Notes: generated by a model not told the origin, from the sequence alone. A DNA stretch of 64,000 nt from Branchiostoma lanceolatum (GCF_035083965.1 NC_089722.1:21817142-21881141), one strand, 5' to 3'. Shown: positions 1-13,800, counted from the first letter of the stretch. Numbers and translations are program-made.

Positions 1-988
1 ATGATCCATGTATGATGCACTGTGTTTTCTAACTTTTCCCGAAGAATATTCGACAGTTCATCATGCTAGCAGGGATCACCCTTCCATATGTCGTGCTCGC
101 AGTTCCACCAATTTCATTTACCCCTGTCGCCCAGTTTTCCTATTCATCGACACCTTTTTAGTCCGCAGTCTTTGTCCTTTCCGAGGCGTATTTCCAGACA
201 TATTTGTTCACACATACACGAGTAGTGATGTGATCTGCGTTTAGAGGATAGATACCCCATGTGTTCGATGTGTTCAAACTTTGTATGCAAGACAGACAAA
301 CATTGCAGTGCATTGTAACTTGCAGATTCTAGACGTTTCCTGAATGGCCCTCTATGCCCCTGGAAGTCTGGTTGATTTCGGGCAAATGTCTAACGTTATA
401 ACTCCTGTTATTGCTTTATATAAATTTACCTTTAGACCATACAGCGATTTCCATTTGGCGTTTTCATTTTACTACTGTTGCCCCCGCCCCTTCTCTGATT
501 ACGTGCCGTCTGCCTCGTTTTTGCCACACAACTGAGAAACGACAGCAGTATGGTGTCTTTCTACCCTTGATTGACTCACTGATCGCATGATATTAAGAGT
601 CTAACTCAGAGGGGCTGTCGCAATTATTTCTTGGGGGCATGTTGGCCCTGGAGCCGCAAGGAACTTGTGCTGGGTTGGCCCTGGAAAACGCCTGGCTTCC
701 AGGCTAGTCATTACCTAACTTCTTACCTAATATGTTATCGTTGAATGACTCAGAGAGCACATGCGCATTACCCACCTATTATCTAATGCACTTCAAATGT
801 TTTACGCAACTTGTTTTCGCGTGAATAAAGTTCAAGTAAACGTTATCAGTTGTTTGGGCATGCGCAGATCAGACCTGTTACCTAAGTCAATCACGTCACC
901 ATGACGTCATTGTTCATCATTTGTCATCTTCAGAGAGCTGACAGGAAAAATCAAACTTAAAAGTCGATCTTGTGACTAGTAGCTGGCC

Positions 989-999
989 GTGTGTGTGTG

Positions 1000-1047
<48 letters not shown>

Positions 1048-1068
1048 CGCGCGTGTGCGTGTGTGTGC
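989..1068. repeat. GT/GC dinucleotide microsatellite
   Basis: About 55 bases of nearly pure GT repeat run into about 14 bases of GC, then GT again. Alternating purine-pyrimidine tracts of this kind are known to favour Z-DNA. The open frame across it encodes only Cys-Val and Arg-Ala repeats and is not a gene. Confidence 0.95.
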
Positions 1069-1775
1069 TTATGCTGATTCGCGACTTGCAGCATGTACCA
1101 TATTCTCAAATGCCGGAGAAGACAGTATCCTGATTATTTTCCATGATGTTGTAAACACGGAGGTTATGTAACAGTTTCGAACCCGTGACTACTGGTAGAG
1201 TAAACTACTTGTACGGGGTTGAGGGAACAGAAACGAGTCTTACCATCATCTATCATTACTATCAACATCTGTTAATTTCCTCCGTCGGCTTGTTTGTTGA
1301 TGGTATCAGAAAAGTGTCAATCACGCCGAAAGAGAAGATGTCTTTTCCACTGAAGATTGACGTTAGATAAACAAAGCAAGTTCGATAACAACCCCAACTT
1401 GGATACAGTTGATAATGTTTGTATACATGTCATCAAAATTAAAATTCGACTGTCCATGTGGTTAACTTTAAGTTACATGTTACTTCGGGTCCGGTTTTCT
1501 CCAGAATGAAATCATGGTGACGTTTCAACTTTCTGTATCGTGCAATTATCAAAGACTTGGGCCCACTAGTAGGACCACAGCTGACATGGAAACAAACACT
1601 GTTCAGATATATGTGAAGCTTAATCATTTGTGAGCAGCTGGAGAATGTAAGCCTCCAGCCAGAAGTCACAGGCCGTGTTGGAATAACTAGATGCTGACAG
1701 GTCCCATGAATTCGGCGCTGAAAGCTAGGTCAGTGACCCTAAGGGCACGACCTTTTCTCTACCCTGGTCTTCCAT

Positions 1776-2014
1776 AAGGCTCATTCCAGCAGACGGCGAT
1801 CGCGCTGCGACCTCACTGCGACCTGGATTGGATTTGTGTAACCCTTACACCAATATTGAAATATCATGCAAAACGTAAAAGTATGACTGAAAAGACAATA
1901 GAACACATGAAGAATAAAAAGATTGTTTAAAACAAATTATTGATGAAATCCGTTTAGTGCTCTGTAAAATTGTTTGGTCGGTCGCAGGGTGGTCGCCACC
2001 CTAGTGGAATAGGG
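1776..2014. mobile_element. Small TIR element (MITE-like)
   Basis: The left end (about 1776-1822) and the reverse complement of the right end (about 1977-2014) share an imperfect terminal inverted repeat built around ATTCCA, GGCGA and CTGCGACC. The AT-rich interior has no coding capacity. No clear target-site duplication was seen. It is likely a non-autonomous DNA transposon, but it is a single copy in this window. Confidence 0.45.
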
Positions 2015-2589
2015 ATGTAACTAAGAAAATTCACAACTTGATACGAAAAGTTAATGAGACTTTACTAAACTAACTAACAAACGTCGATAGAAGTATACAC
2101 TAAAGGTTACGGAACTATACGAACTAAGCCTAAGTTACTCGTACAAAAGCTTTAAGAATCCTTTCCATTCTTCATCATTACGAAATGTCATGTGAAAGAG
2201 CTGTTATCATGGTAACGTTATCAGCAAACCATAACAGGAAAATTTGAGGCCCAAAACTTCATCCCCGAGCCCCTCAGATAGTCTTATAGTTCGTCAGTAA
2301 GTTAAGTCATGTCAGCTATGATCCCTACATGTTGTGTCTTGGAATGTAATTCATCCATGTGCTTGTACCAGGGTCGTGATCTATTCCTTTAGCTACATCG
2401 CCCCTCAAGCGAGCCGTGTACTCAGTAATCCAAACCAGTCTCCATGTGTTACAAAATCATGACAAGACGGATTGGGACAGACGACCCAGTGACGTCACAC
2501 GGGTATGAGTCATAGCATCCGTACCAGGGGCCAGGTCTCTCAGCTGGCCCCCACCCAACAGACAACAACTGCTCATCCACTGCTAGAGG

Positions 2590-2833
2590 GATGTCCCAGT
2601 AGCACAGCTGGTAGCATCCTCACAGTTGAACTCCTGGTTATAATTGCACGGAAAACCCGGTTCAATTCCCAGGAAGGGCATCTCGGTTGGGGCTGCAGCC
2701 GCATTTCGGACGGGATGTGAAGTGGGAGTCCCGTGTTCGAGGAGGTGCCACGAGCACGTTAAGATAAAGGGCAAGGGCTAACAACCCCTCATTGTAGAAA
2801 ATATACCCGGCTACTGAGACAGCAAGGAAACAA
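2590..2833 (+). mobile_element. tRNA-derived SINE
   Basis: The 5' part has a pol III A-box-like segment (TAGCACAGCTGGTAGCA, near 2598) and, about 55 bases on, a B-box-like GGTTCAATTCC (near 2660). Together they resemble a degenerate tRNA. It continues into an unrelated body of about 150 bases. This is a SINE head, not a functional tRNA gene, because the cloverleaf pairing is incomplete. Confidence 0.6.
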
Positions 2834-3799
2834 ATGTGCCACTATGAACCTTGGCAAGGTGTACAAGGACAAGAACAACAACATCCACCGCTAGGGTTTT
2901 CAAATATTTTGGGAGAGCCCTTGGCAGCTTTCCAGTATCTTACAATTACGATGACATTGGCTGAATTGGTTAATAAAAGAAAAAGCATATGTAAAAGAGG
3001 AAAATGTGCCCCTTGCCGCAATGGTTTATGCCTTTTTAAGTTCAATGTTGTACACGTAAGTTTAGGATGTTAAGTTTTATTTTACCTCTCGATCTCAGAA
3101 TCAGACAGAAGTATATGTAACACATGTTACATGTATCTGGATTAGACAATGACTACAAGAAAGAGCCGGGGGCGGAGGGTAAATATCAAATCCTACAACA
3201 TGTGGTTTACTGCGAGGAAGGAAATAGGACCGCTAATGTAAGGTCTACACCGTTTTCAATCATATTACGAAGTTCTCAGCAGATGGTTCCACTCAAGACA
3301 AGCAGACGGCGCGAGTGATATAAGTTGAACATGAGATAGGCCAAGGCTGAGACGTGGTCAACATGAACTGTGTGTTTTCTGAGATACAACCCATGGCCCA
3401 GAACCTTCGGAAGCAAATTGGCCTTCGCTCACAACATGTTTCTACACGTTCTCATCTGAAGATAAAAACGAAATGTTCTTGCTTAGGATCGTTGAATTTG
3501 ATTAATGAAATCGACACAAGCATAGTTTATTTCAATACTGTACTGGTATGTGGCATAGGCATAGGCGGTATTTTTACCGGGCCGTGACAATACTTGTCAA
3601 TAGTGGTGTTTTAACCGGGCCAAGTCCTACTGAGAAATGGCCTTTTGCTAACGGTTTATCTTTCCTGCCGGCCGAATTGATTGAAACCGACGCCGTAAAA
3701 TTCATCGGCTTTACACTAATGAACTGGGCGGGCAGGTAACACTCCCAGCACCATAGAGATACCGGGGTACTCACGTATTTTCGTATGTGTCATTTTCTA

Positions 3800-3887
3800 C
3801 TCTCCAAGCAGAGGAGTGGGTCCGGTAGGTTTTTGACGCCTAAAAACACGTCAAAAACCTGCCGGACCCACTCCTCTGCTTGGAGAG
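3800..3887. mobile_element. Foldback MITE, CTCTCCAAGCAGAGG family
   Basis: A nearly perfect hairpin with arms of about 40 bases around a short centre near 3842. The ends read CTCTCCAAGCAGAGG and its complement, and TA dinucleotides flank both sides (3798-3799 and 3888-3889). A TA duplication is typical of Tc1/mariner-type insertion. The same ends occur at 8289, 19048, 24394 and 56499. Confidence 0.8.
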
Positions 3888-4204
3888 TATCATTTTCGTC
3901 ATTGGTAACGTTAGAAAGAAATGGCTTTCAAAGTATTGCAAAAAAAGCCCCTCTTGACCTTTCCGAACTCACTGACAAAGTCACATCTACTATATGGTCA
4001 CATACATGTGTCATGAAGGTTCATCATGTCTGTCGTTGCACGACAACTCTAACTGTCAGCTCCTAACTATCCTATCCTCTCCATCTTGAACACTTTCCAA
4101 GTAGTAGGCTGTCACGCCATTTCTTGGAAATTGAAGCTCCATCCTCCATCCGTTACCTTCGCGCCGTATTCTTTCCACCACAAAGACTCACTCCAAACCG
4201 TTGG

Positions 4205-4450
4205 TCTGCATAATAATGTGGTCACCAGTCTATACGGGTCGGCTTAAGGGTGTTTTGCCGGTTTGCTATGCATTGTCCTGTTTCTGTCAGCCTGTCGTCT
4301 TAGCTGGCGTATAGAGTTATCGCCTCCCCGTCCGACCGCACTAGTCTGCCTGGGCGGGTGGGCGTCACTCCCAGCACCGTAGAGATACCGGGGAGCTCCC
4401 GATGGTATGGTTACAGGTCGTTTCGTCACTTTGCCAGGGTAGGAATTGTC
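4205..4450. repeat. Dispersed repeat shared with 53284-53530
   Basis: Blocks such as ACGGGTCGGCTT, CTGTTTCTGTCAG, ACTCCCAGC and ACCGGGGAGCT occur in the same order here and at 53284-53530. A shorter fragment lies at 3728-3765. This shows an old interspersed family of unknown class. No protein is encoded. Confidence 0.6.
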
Positions 4451-4542
4451 ATCAGTCAAGTGTCTGCTGACCGTGTTGTCGACATGGCTGGCAAACACTA
4501 GAAGGCAAAGTGCCCACATTCGCCTTATCGTGACCTTTCAAG

Positions 4543-4555
4543 TGGGGGGGGGGGG
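4543..4555. repeat. Poly-G tract
   Basis: A run of 13 G residues. Similar long G runs occur at 35129-35143 and 47183-47199. All lie outside exons. Confidence 0.9.
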
Positions 4556-4683
4556 AAGTGGGACGTTTACATAAGTTTCTTAGAGAAGTTACACGGGAAT
4601 CCTATTCTCGGACCTTTGACCTAACTTTCTGTCAGTGTCCCCGACGTGCCTAGCATGTGGAAATAAGTTTGGATACATACGCA

Positions 4684-4760
4684 AACAAACAAACAAACGA
4701 AAGAACGAACGAACGAACGAACGAACGAAGAAACAAACAAACGGACGAACGAACAAACAT
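4684..4760. repeat. Tetranucleotide (CAAA/GAAC) repeat
   Basis: Tandem CAAA then CGAA units lie just upstream of the first recognised FAS1-gene exon. They give spurious long frames of Lys/Asn/Arg on one strand and Phe/Val/Arg on the other. Confidence 0.9.
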
Positions 4761-4858
4761 ACCGAAAACAAAACCTCCCGTTTCACGAAGGCAAAAAATA
4801 CCACAAATAAACGCCGCCAGGTAGTAAAAATTAATAACAAACTATTTCATTTTTCCAG

Positions 4859-7800
4859 GCCCAACGTCTGCGACACGAAGGAAGGTGACCCGGAGGCGCT
4901 GCCCGGTGGTGAAGGGTACATGCTGAAGATCAAAGAGTGCGGCAGTGGCGAGGATGGGTCCTACAAGTGTACCTACAGGTGGGTCGAACGTTTGGCACAT
5001 GTTGAAAGCTATGCTGACCACCCCTGTACTGGTATCGCCCCCCCCCTCCAAATCGTCTCCAGTGGAGCCGCTGTTAACAGACTTGAATCTTGTTTAAAGT
5101 TTCATAGATATAACGTTAAGTAGCCTAAAGAACATATACGGCGAAGTGAATAGAATGGTTTAGCTCTTAGAAGTACTCATTTTTTCCACTTCAGAATAGA
5201 TATTTTTCAGTGTGTATTTTTCAAAAATATCGATGTATGAACTGAAAAACAAAACAATTTATATGAAACATCACTAGTACTGTCCCTCTCACATACACCA
5301 AGGCTTGAGTCCAAGTCAGCGGTTGAGTGCGTAGGCGTGTTTACATGTAAACCTGAGTGGTGGATAATTCATACCAGTGACTAGATTCAACACTTTGACG
5401 TTAAATCAACGCCGCACATGTAATTGGGAAGTTTCAGAAGCCGGCGCAGAATCCTGCCTTATCTATAGACTTTGTCAGTATGTATTAGAATTTCATGAAA
5501 CGCTGGTAAATCATTTAAGAAATGATTATTTGAGGGTATTTAGGGAACGTTGTCTCATTAGAAATTGACTTAGCCATATGATACATATAAACCATGTTCC
5601 AACACAACAAAGCGTACGAAAAAGTGCCCTTTAATTTCCAGCCTTCGTCAGGCTTAAATGACCAATCACGTGGGACACATGTCATTTACACATGATGAAT
5701 GATGCAATATGGGCATCTGAATGTTCAAAGTTCAGAGACTCTATTTTGCTGGAACGTCGCTGATATTTTTCCTTTGTTAACCAACAAGGAACACAAGGTT
5801 AGCTTTTAGGCTGACTTAAATGCAGTCTGTATCATTTTAGACTAGCGTATGTTTTGGATCTGAAACATGAACTCACATGTAATGTTGCGGTCACATTTTC
5901 CCCGAAGCCACAAATTTGCTGGAAGGGTACCTTTCGCTGTTCTCACGGTTAGCTCACGGCGTCTATTTGATACCGGGTCCCAGGTTGATTTTATCTCCGA
6001 GTTAAAAAAACTTCCCGGGACCCGGACGTGCCCAAAATAGCCCGGTAGCTGCAGGGTGTCCCACGGGGCCACGTAGGGGTCACACCCGAAGGTGCAAAAT
6101 AGAGAAACAGCCCATAAACTGTCCTTTTTCCAATCGTGACGGTAGCATAAACACAGCATGTTTGAACAATGTCAGTTCCGTTTGACCTACAGGGCAGACG
6201 ACTTCCAGCAGAAGTACACCGCCACCGTCACATATCGCTGCTGTATGGGGTACGCCCGCCAACAGGGCAAGCCTGGCTGCCCTCTCAGTAAGGCTTCAAG
6301 TTTTATTTTAAACGTTTTAGTCAGTGATAACTTGTCCATCTACGTAATTTTGTTGTTTGGCACAGAATAAGCTACTAAAGGAAGCGGTAAATTTAAGGTC
6401 TCATTCATGAGAATTTGTTGCAAATTCTTATCACTTCGTCTTTGTGAAACGTTACGTTGATGGTAACTGTTCTTAATAGTGTGAGTGACATTCTCATATA
6501 CCTGTGCCATAGTGTGTATTTTGAACCAAATTTGATTCCCCCAACTACGTCTTTAAACTTATCAAGTCAAAGGTGAACAAACATCTGTCATCACAATCCA
6601 GTACTGTAATTACCCCAAACGTTTGAGTGGCTCCTTGAGCCTTGTTTTGTGGCGAATTTTTAAGTAAAAAAAGTTATCAACTAATTTTGTCTCAAGTAAA
6701 AAAAGTTATTAACAAATGTTGTCTCTCGTTCTATAGAAGTGGCCGAGCTGAAGAATTTACTGGACACTGCACGTGACCTTGGGCTGTCTGAGTTCGTGTC
6801 TTACGCGGGGAAGGCGAAGTTAGAAGGCGCCCTGACCGGCCAGAACAACTTCACCGTCTTCGCGCCCACAGACGGCGCCTTCCAGTCTATCCCCACAAGG
6901 GTAATCACTGATTTCGAGTCTCCCTCAAAAAGGGCGACCCAAAGGGTAACCTGTTTTTTTACGGAATTATTCCCGCCGTTCCTGGGGAGACGATGGCAGT
7001 GTTTCAACAACATGGTTTATCAGTGGTCTGGTAAAACGGCTCCAAACGCCTGTCTCCTATACACAGTAACGTTATAGTCATAACTGGATTTTATGGATGA
7101 CATCGGGCGGTTTGAATGTTCGGATCGGGGTCACGCCCGAATGTGAAAAAAAAAGCCCGGGAACTACTCGACAGAGCCCCCTTTTTCAATTGAGATCAAA
7201 GCATTATGTGTTACCTGGTCCCGGGTTGATTTTAACTCCGACGTAAAAACCTTACTATCACTCTTTTGACACGCTTTGTAAGGATGTTTTACTGTGTATA
7301 AATCGCAGAAACAAGCTGCCTCAAACTGAAAGGACGCTGTGGGCTAACGAAAAATAGAACTTATGCTTACTGCGAAACCAACAAAAGTTTTGTTTTTCTT
7401 TATCAAGCCGACTTCACCATTCCCATTAAGCTCCAGTTTGTAAGAACTTGCAAAGTAGCCTGGCTACGACAGGAGCCGTTTCACCCGACTAGTTTTCTGA
7501 GCACAGCATCACAGACTGACGTCATTCACAGAAACAGTGCACACATTTGTGTCAAGACGTTAAACGAATACTCACGGTACGCTTTCTAGTGATCACGAGA
7601 CGACTTGACTGCCTAGACTGTTAGCTTTTGATGCTATGCATGGTAATCCATTTTGCTGCAATGGTGCCAACGTTTATCCCATGTGAATGAAAAAGCTGCA
7701 CATCCTCTACGTCATCTCCCTCATCGTCATCATCACCATAATCATCATAATTGTAATAATCATCATCATCATCATCGTCATCATCATCATAATCATCATC

Positions 7801-10800
7801 ATCATCAGCAGCAGCATCACCATCACCATCAGCATAATCAGCATCACCAGCATCACCTGCATCACTTAAGCACACCATGTTCATCTACATCGTCATCAGA
7901 ATCACCGGTCACGTCATGATCGCTCCACCATCATCAATGTCGTCATCGCGCGTATCTGTCTCGTAAATGGGCGTCGCTATTTGAAACGGTCGTCGCCATA
8001 TCGCTGTCGGTGTCGCTACCACATTCGAGACACTTTTGCAAGAAGCAATAACATATGTAAAGCAAAATTTTAATACATAGGTACGACAGTACATCGTGAT
8101 ACAAATGGTAAAGAAAGAAAGTGCACCACTCGAAGCCTACACCCTAATCCCTAATCAACTACGCCACGAAACGTCACGTTGCGGACAGAGCGTGCTAATA
8201 CGCTTAAAGTGATGCAGCGTGCTAATACAGTTAGAAAGGCGGCGACCGTTTCAAAATGCGACGACCGTTTACGAGACGGAAACTAGTACTCTCCAAGCAG
8301 AGGATGGGTTCCGGCAGGTTTTTGACGTGTTTTTAGGCGTTTTTGTCGGGCTTTCTACTTTGTCATTTTTTTGTCTAGTCCGACCGCCGGCAGAGGTTGG
8401 GTTGGCTGGACAGAAAAAAAATGACAAAGTAGAAAGCCCGACAAAAAAAGCCTAAAAACACGCCAAAAACCTGCCGGAACCCATCCTCTGCTTGGAGAGT
8501 AGGAAACTAGCGTCGCGGTCAGCCTTGTCATCACGCTCGTGCTTTTGCTTAGTGACCACTTTGCTATTGGCCATGTTCATGTTGCATGTCTCTTTAATTG
8601 TTTCATGAGCTGTAGACAGATATATGGTCTTCTCTTCACTTTCTTAAGTTTTTGTTGTCTCATTTTATGTTTCACAGTTGCTTTTTTCTGACAGTTTCCC
8701 GAAGTATCCTGCTCTAACATATTATTAGCAATTGAGACGGACATCATGGTCACTATTGTTATTGAGCCATATTTGCACGGGCCTTTTTTTTCGTAGGCAG
8801 TTCTATAAGAAAGAATTTGTCAATATTGTTATTTAGATAGAATTGAGGATGAAAGTCATTTTGTTGTGGAATATACATTATACAACGATGAACTATCCTT
8901 TATAATTATATACAAGATATGTTCCCTAGTTTTAAATATATAAACAGCACTGAAAAATTAATTCCGTTTTATTATGAAACTGAACAAACCATGCATTACG
9001 AGCTCAATATTCACATACATCTACAATTGCCTTAAGAAGCGTGAAGAAGTCGAACCTGTAAATAATAGACAAGTATAGATTAGTCCTATTAGACGTAGTA
9101 AGATATTACCTTCTATTACGTTATATTATAACCACTGTATGTATTCCTTTGCTTATCACCATGACCTGTACTTAGCTTGTTTAAGCATAAATGAACAATA
9201 AAGGTCTTCCTTTCAATCATTCATTATACTCTAATCGCTTTGTGCATAATCACAGGGTGACACCCCAGAGTTGACCTTGGATCAGCTGAAGGACACGTTG
9301 CTGAGTCACGTGGTGTCAGGCTGGCTCACGGCTAACGACATTCGAGATGAGGAAATCCTGAGGACTCTTGGGCCGGGAGAAATTCGTACAACGGCGTACA
9401 GTAACAAAAAGGTGCCCGGGGTTTCTCTACATTATTTTGACAATGACAATGACGTTTGTTGCGTATTCATGCCCAACAGAGGGCTAAATGCATTACAATA
9501 TCAAGAAAATACTAAGAAAACTATGCTATGCTTAAACTATGATTTACACGCTTCTTCTCTCTTCTTGAAACATTTGTAGACAAATTCACAGAGTTTTTCA
9601 TTACATCGTAATTAGCTGTGCTGTTGACATCACATGTGCGAACATTTCCTCCTTTGCTATATGTGCATATCTTTGTTCTAGCAATACTAACTACTGATTG
9701 GCTGCCGAAACATACATGTAGAGCCCATGTCACACATTCAGAACCTTCCCACGATTTGGATCCCGACTGCTCCCCAACCAAAGTCGGGGTTGGGTTGGGA
9801 GTTGCATGGAATCCATGTTATTCTAGCCCCAGTGCGCGCCTCTGACCGCATCTAAGAATGATATAAACTTTCCCGTTCCTGAGTTTGGTTTGTTAAAATT
9901 CATAGTCGGCTGGCGCAGAGGAGTTGTAACGATTAGTAGGCAACTTCGCCGACCAACTCCCAACCATAGACGACTAACTCCCAACTATGGTCTGGAGAAG
10001 GTCGAGAGGCCATGGTCCGCTATGTGTGACAGAAGCTTCTCCAGTATAGCATGCCAAACGTGTTCTCCAGATTGTGAACGCCAACTGTGTGAAGGTTGTA
10101 CGAGTGGACCAGCTGGCCAGTAACGGCGTCATTCACGTCGTCGATGGCATCCTGCCGAACACCAAGAAATCCATCCTGGAAATCATCAGCCAGGACAGTC
10201 GTTTCACCACCCTCAAGACAGGTTCGGGTTCTTTAATTTTCATCACGTGCTACACGTGCTTATTTACGTTTCAAGCTATTTCTTCCTGCGTTCTAACATT
10301 TATTTTCATAATTGCCTAATTTACATAAATTTGCATAGAGATTCCTGGAACCATGATGTCCCACCTGGACCATAAGAACATCATACCTAAAAACGATTGA
10401 GATACATTAAGTTCATTCTATACTAAATATGTACGGGGTGGACTGTGATGTTTACATGGTGTGCTGCGTTTCTCATTTTCTAGTCCTCTTCTGAGAATCT
10501 CCTCCTGGACTATACAAAGCAACACTAGTAGGAATAGTACCACATCAAAATTCTAGTTCACACTTAAAAGCTTAAGCTTATCTATACTTCATGGTGATCA
10601 TTTGTACTTGACGTGTTGTACAGTTGACGCTTTGCTCTCTCGTCCTTCCCACAGCCCTGGGCCGGACTGACCTGTCCAGTGTGCTGGACTCTGACGGACA
10701 GATGACCGTGTTCGCTCCCACTGACTCAGCCTTCGACAGCGTGCCTCAGGAGACCTTGCAGCGGCTGGTGGCAGACGAGAAATGTCTGAAAAGTTAGTTC

Positions 10801-13800
10801 ATGTTTTTGGGAGATAATGTGGCAGTGACTCGGCTTTCTAGTTCAAATACTTTGAAGACAAAACGTTGTAACGTATGTAAAAGCATCGCCGCTGACGACG
10901 TGGGTGGGTGGGTGTGTAGGGAAAGCGGTGACCGTCAAAACACGGCAGAAGATGACAAATGATCGGTAAAAAAGCGGCAATCTTAAAACAACGCCCCCGT
11001 ATCCTGGACTTTGTAGCCGTAAGACTCATGAAGGCTATTTCACAGAATTGATGTGTGTGGGATAATTGGTACTTTTCTGCCAAAAGGACAGGAGGCGAGA
11101 CATACTAATAAACACATGTGACTTCAGGCACCTGCGACTCCAGCAAATAATGGGTTTTGAGAAAGGTCAATCCTGGCCTAGAGTAAAGCTGGGCACTTCA
11201 TAAAACCAAAGAAACTGTTTTCTTTTTATGAACACGTTGTTTGATGTTTAGTTAAAGTCAGTGTTTAGTAGACCCAAAACAGCAACAGCAGCCGTTGACC
11301 GTACTTATTGTCTTTCGGTGTACCCTATTTTTAAGTCACCATTCTTTCTCGTCCGTGAAGCGATAAGAATAACTGCTGGCAAGATGTACGTACACAACAG
11401 CAGTAACATACAGGGAGGGAAAGCATTAGTTGTGTCTAGACAACAGATAGATGGGAGTCTCAAGCCCGGGCGCCCGTGAGAAGACGCAAGCAACACAGTG
11501 CCGTCAGGTGGTTTATTATAATTCCGCCTTTGAATCGCAAACTCGATGCCCGTGATGGTTGTACCCTGTCTGAGCGGTACGCTGTGGCACGTCAGTCTTC
11601 TGTTTTTGAAGAGTTAGAAAAATCAGTTCCCTTTTCAGAATGACCAAAGGGTCTGCTAAAGTATACCCTACATAAAACAAGCTCTATGTTAAAATCTAGT
11701 TAAAAGCGGTTGGAAGATAGCTCAAATGCAAGCATGTCAAGGGATCCGCTAAAATATACTATACTATACTATACTATACTATACTATACTATACTATACT
11801 ATACTATACTATACAAACAAGACAGGCTGCGTGCTACACAAGTTACAGGGGGGGTGTTAGGTACAACTATTCTAAAATTTAGGTCAATTATAACTGTAAG
11901 CTCTATCATTAATATCTTCTTTACAAAACTGCTCTGAAAACCGTTTGACCTGCGCCATTGCAGACCTACTGTTGCACCACGTGATCCCGCACACCATCTG
12001 CGCAGACGCAGTGACGGGCAGACACCGGACAGTGTCCATGGCTGGAGAGGACCTGAAGGTGCAGCGGGACTCGGACGACAAGATATTTGTCAACACAGCC
12101 CAGGTAACAACAACAGTGTGGTCTGTTGATTGAAGATTACAAATATTGCTTCTACATCGCAAACAGGCTCAACATGATGTGCGCTGCACATTGCGCATGT
12201 GCTTTATTGCGCGGTTATTCAGTCAAACCTGGTCGTGTAACCACCTGGTACAGGCAAACAAGCCACATTCAAACAGTCCCGTCCATTTTTACGATGTCAC
12301 CCCACCCTGTCCTCAGCAACCACCTGTCAAGCCGTCAGCAACCATATTCCTCAGCCCCTTGAGTGGTTGCTGGATCCAGGTTTGACTTTATGATAAGGCT
12401 GCACCAAGTAATTTTTATGGATGACGTCATTTGGACACCCTGAATCTAATGCGAGAGCGCGAAAAAAACCCAAGAAGGGCCGAAAAAAACAAGATGCCTA
12501 GGTTTGAAATATAAGAGTCGACGACACATGTTAGGACACAAATTGAATGAGAGAGCACAGTGTAACAACTAACAATTATTTCATTCATCATGAAAATAGC
12601 AATAATTTGAATAAATCAGTTGAAGTTGAACAGCAGTTGTTGTCCTGTCCTGTTTCTTTCCATATCCTATTGATTTTGCAGGCCGGCAGAAACATATAGT
12701 ATATGAAAAAAGGCAAAATTAGTTGCTGGTTAACTGTTCGCATGCATTAGTACATTTCTACCTATGCTTTAGAAATCCTAATGAATAATAGCAATTATTC
12801 AAGAGCCAAATATGGACCAAAATGATAGAAATAAAAAAAAGCACATATTTCCCCAACAAGTATGAATAACCAGAAACGAATAAATGATCATTATCCATGC
12901 AGAATACATGAATGCATTCATCTTACACTCCCCGTTCCCAGATTATAATTTTTCGTACATGGTACTTGATCCAAAACAGACTAAAGAACGGAACTTTTCA
13001 TACCTCAAAAACAGACTTGGGCCTAGGAGCTTCAGTTGTGGCAGCTGTATTGTCGACCTCCATGCGGATGAAACACCCAAACTACTTGGTTGCCTGCCCC
13101 ACCTGCAGGCCGGAGTAAACTTCAATGCCTCTCCCGATCTTCTCGTCATTGCAGAAGAAATGCACTGTAGCTGAACTTGACAAGACTTGCTTAAAATTGT
13201 ACGGCCGAAACTCACTGGCTCGACGCTACAAGTCTTTCGTACAGTTGCGCGAACGTCAGCTCTCCCTGACCGACATCGAGAGCGTACCAATCAACAACGA
13301 CGTTGCCGCTCTTTTTCACTTTTATGCTCACATATGTAGCGACCGAACCCACATGACATACTTATATGCTTGATCTGACCAGTTTTGACTTTACTATTGA
13401 CTTTTTCCGTGACCATGTCTTGATACTCAAAACGGCGCATATCACCGCCCCGTAGAGCGCCCGGTCTATTACGCCCGGCCCAACAACAGTCTACAGTATT
13501 CTAGACTAAATTCCGGGTTAGGTAGGCCTAGGGTTGGGGTTATCTGGACATAGTACAGTAGTATATGCCAACGATTAAAAAAAATCCTGTCAGCAGTTGA
13601 AAAATGTGCACTACTGACAGGATCATCCTGTCAGCAGTAAAAAAAATTGCACTGCTGTCAGGATCATCCTGTCAGCAGTGCAATTTTTTCTACTGCTGAC
13701 AGGATGATCCTGTCAGCAATGCAAAAATTTCTACTGCTGACAGGATGATCCTGCCAATCGCCTTGGGCTTTCGCGTGACGAGTTTTACGTTAATCTTACG

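Larger units (their letters stand above)
1..4858. other. Gene-free leader region with repeats
   Basis: No coding exon was recognised here on either strand. The open frames are short, lack family signatures and mostly run through repeats. The region holds a GT/GC microsatellite, a small TIR element, a tRNA-derived SINE, a foldback MITE and a dispersed repeat, all listed separately. The signal-peptide exon of the FAS1 gene that starts at 4859 should lie here or upstream of the window, and must end in phase 2, but I could not identify it. Confidence 0.5.

Noticed and set aside
989-1171. Cys-Val repeat open frame
   Set aside because: Translation of a GT/GC microsatellite with no supporting structure.
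2590-2670. Possible tRNA gene with A and B boxes
   Set aside because: Cloverleaf pairing is incomplete and it runs into a SINE body, so it is treated as a SINE head.
4244-4519. Minus-strand frame beginning with a signal-peptide-like MWALCLLVFASHV
   Set aside because: It overlaps a dispersed repeat also present at 53284-53530, and the rest has no family signature.
7621-7919. Poly-His, poly-Ile and poly-Asp open frames
   Set aside because: Pure translation of an ATC/CAT microsatellite inside a FAS1-gene intron.
12884-13373. Small overlapping frames inside the Harbinger-like element as a transposase remnant
   Set aside because: No DDE or helix-turn-helix motif could be seen in any frame; the frames are short and mutually overlapping.
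13584-13747. Repeat array resembling a CRISPR
   Set aside because: Metazoan DNA, units are hairpins without unique spacers, and the array lies inside a DNA transposon.
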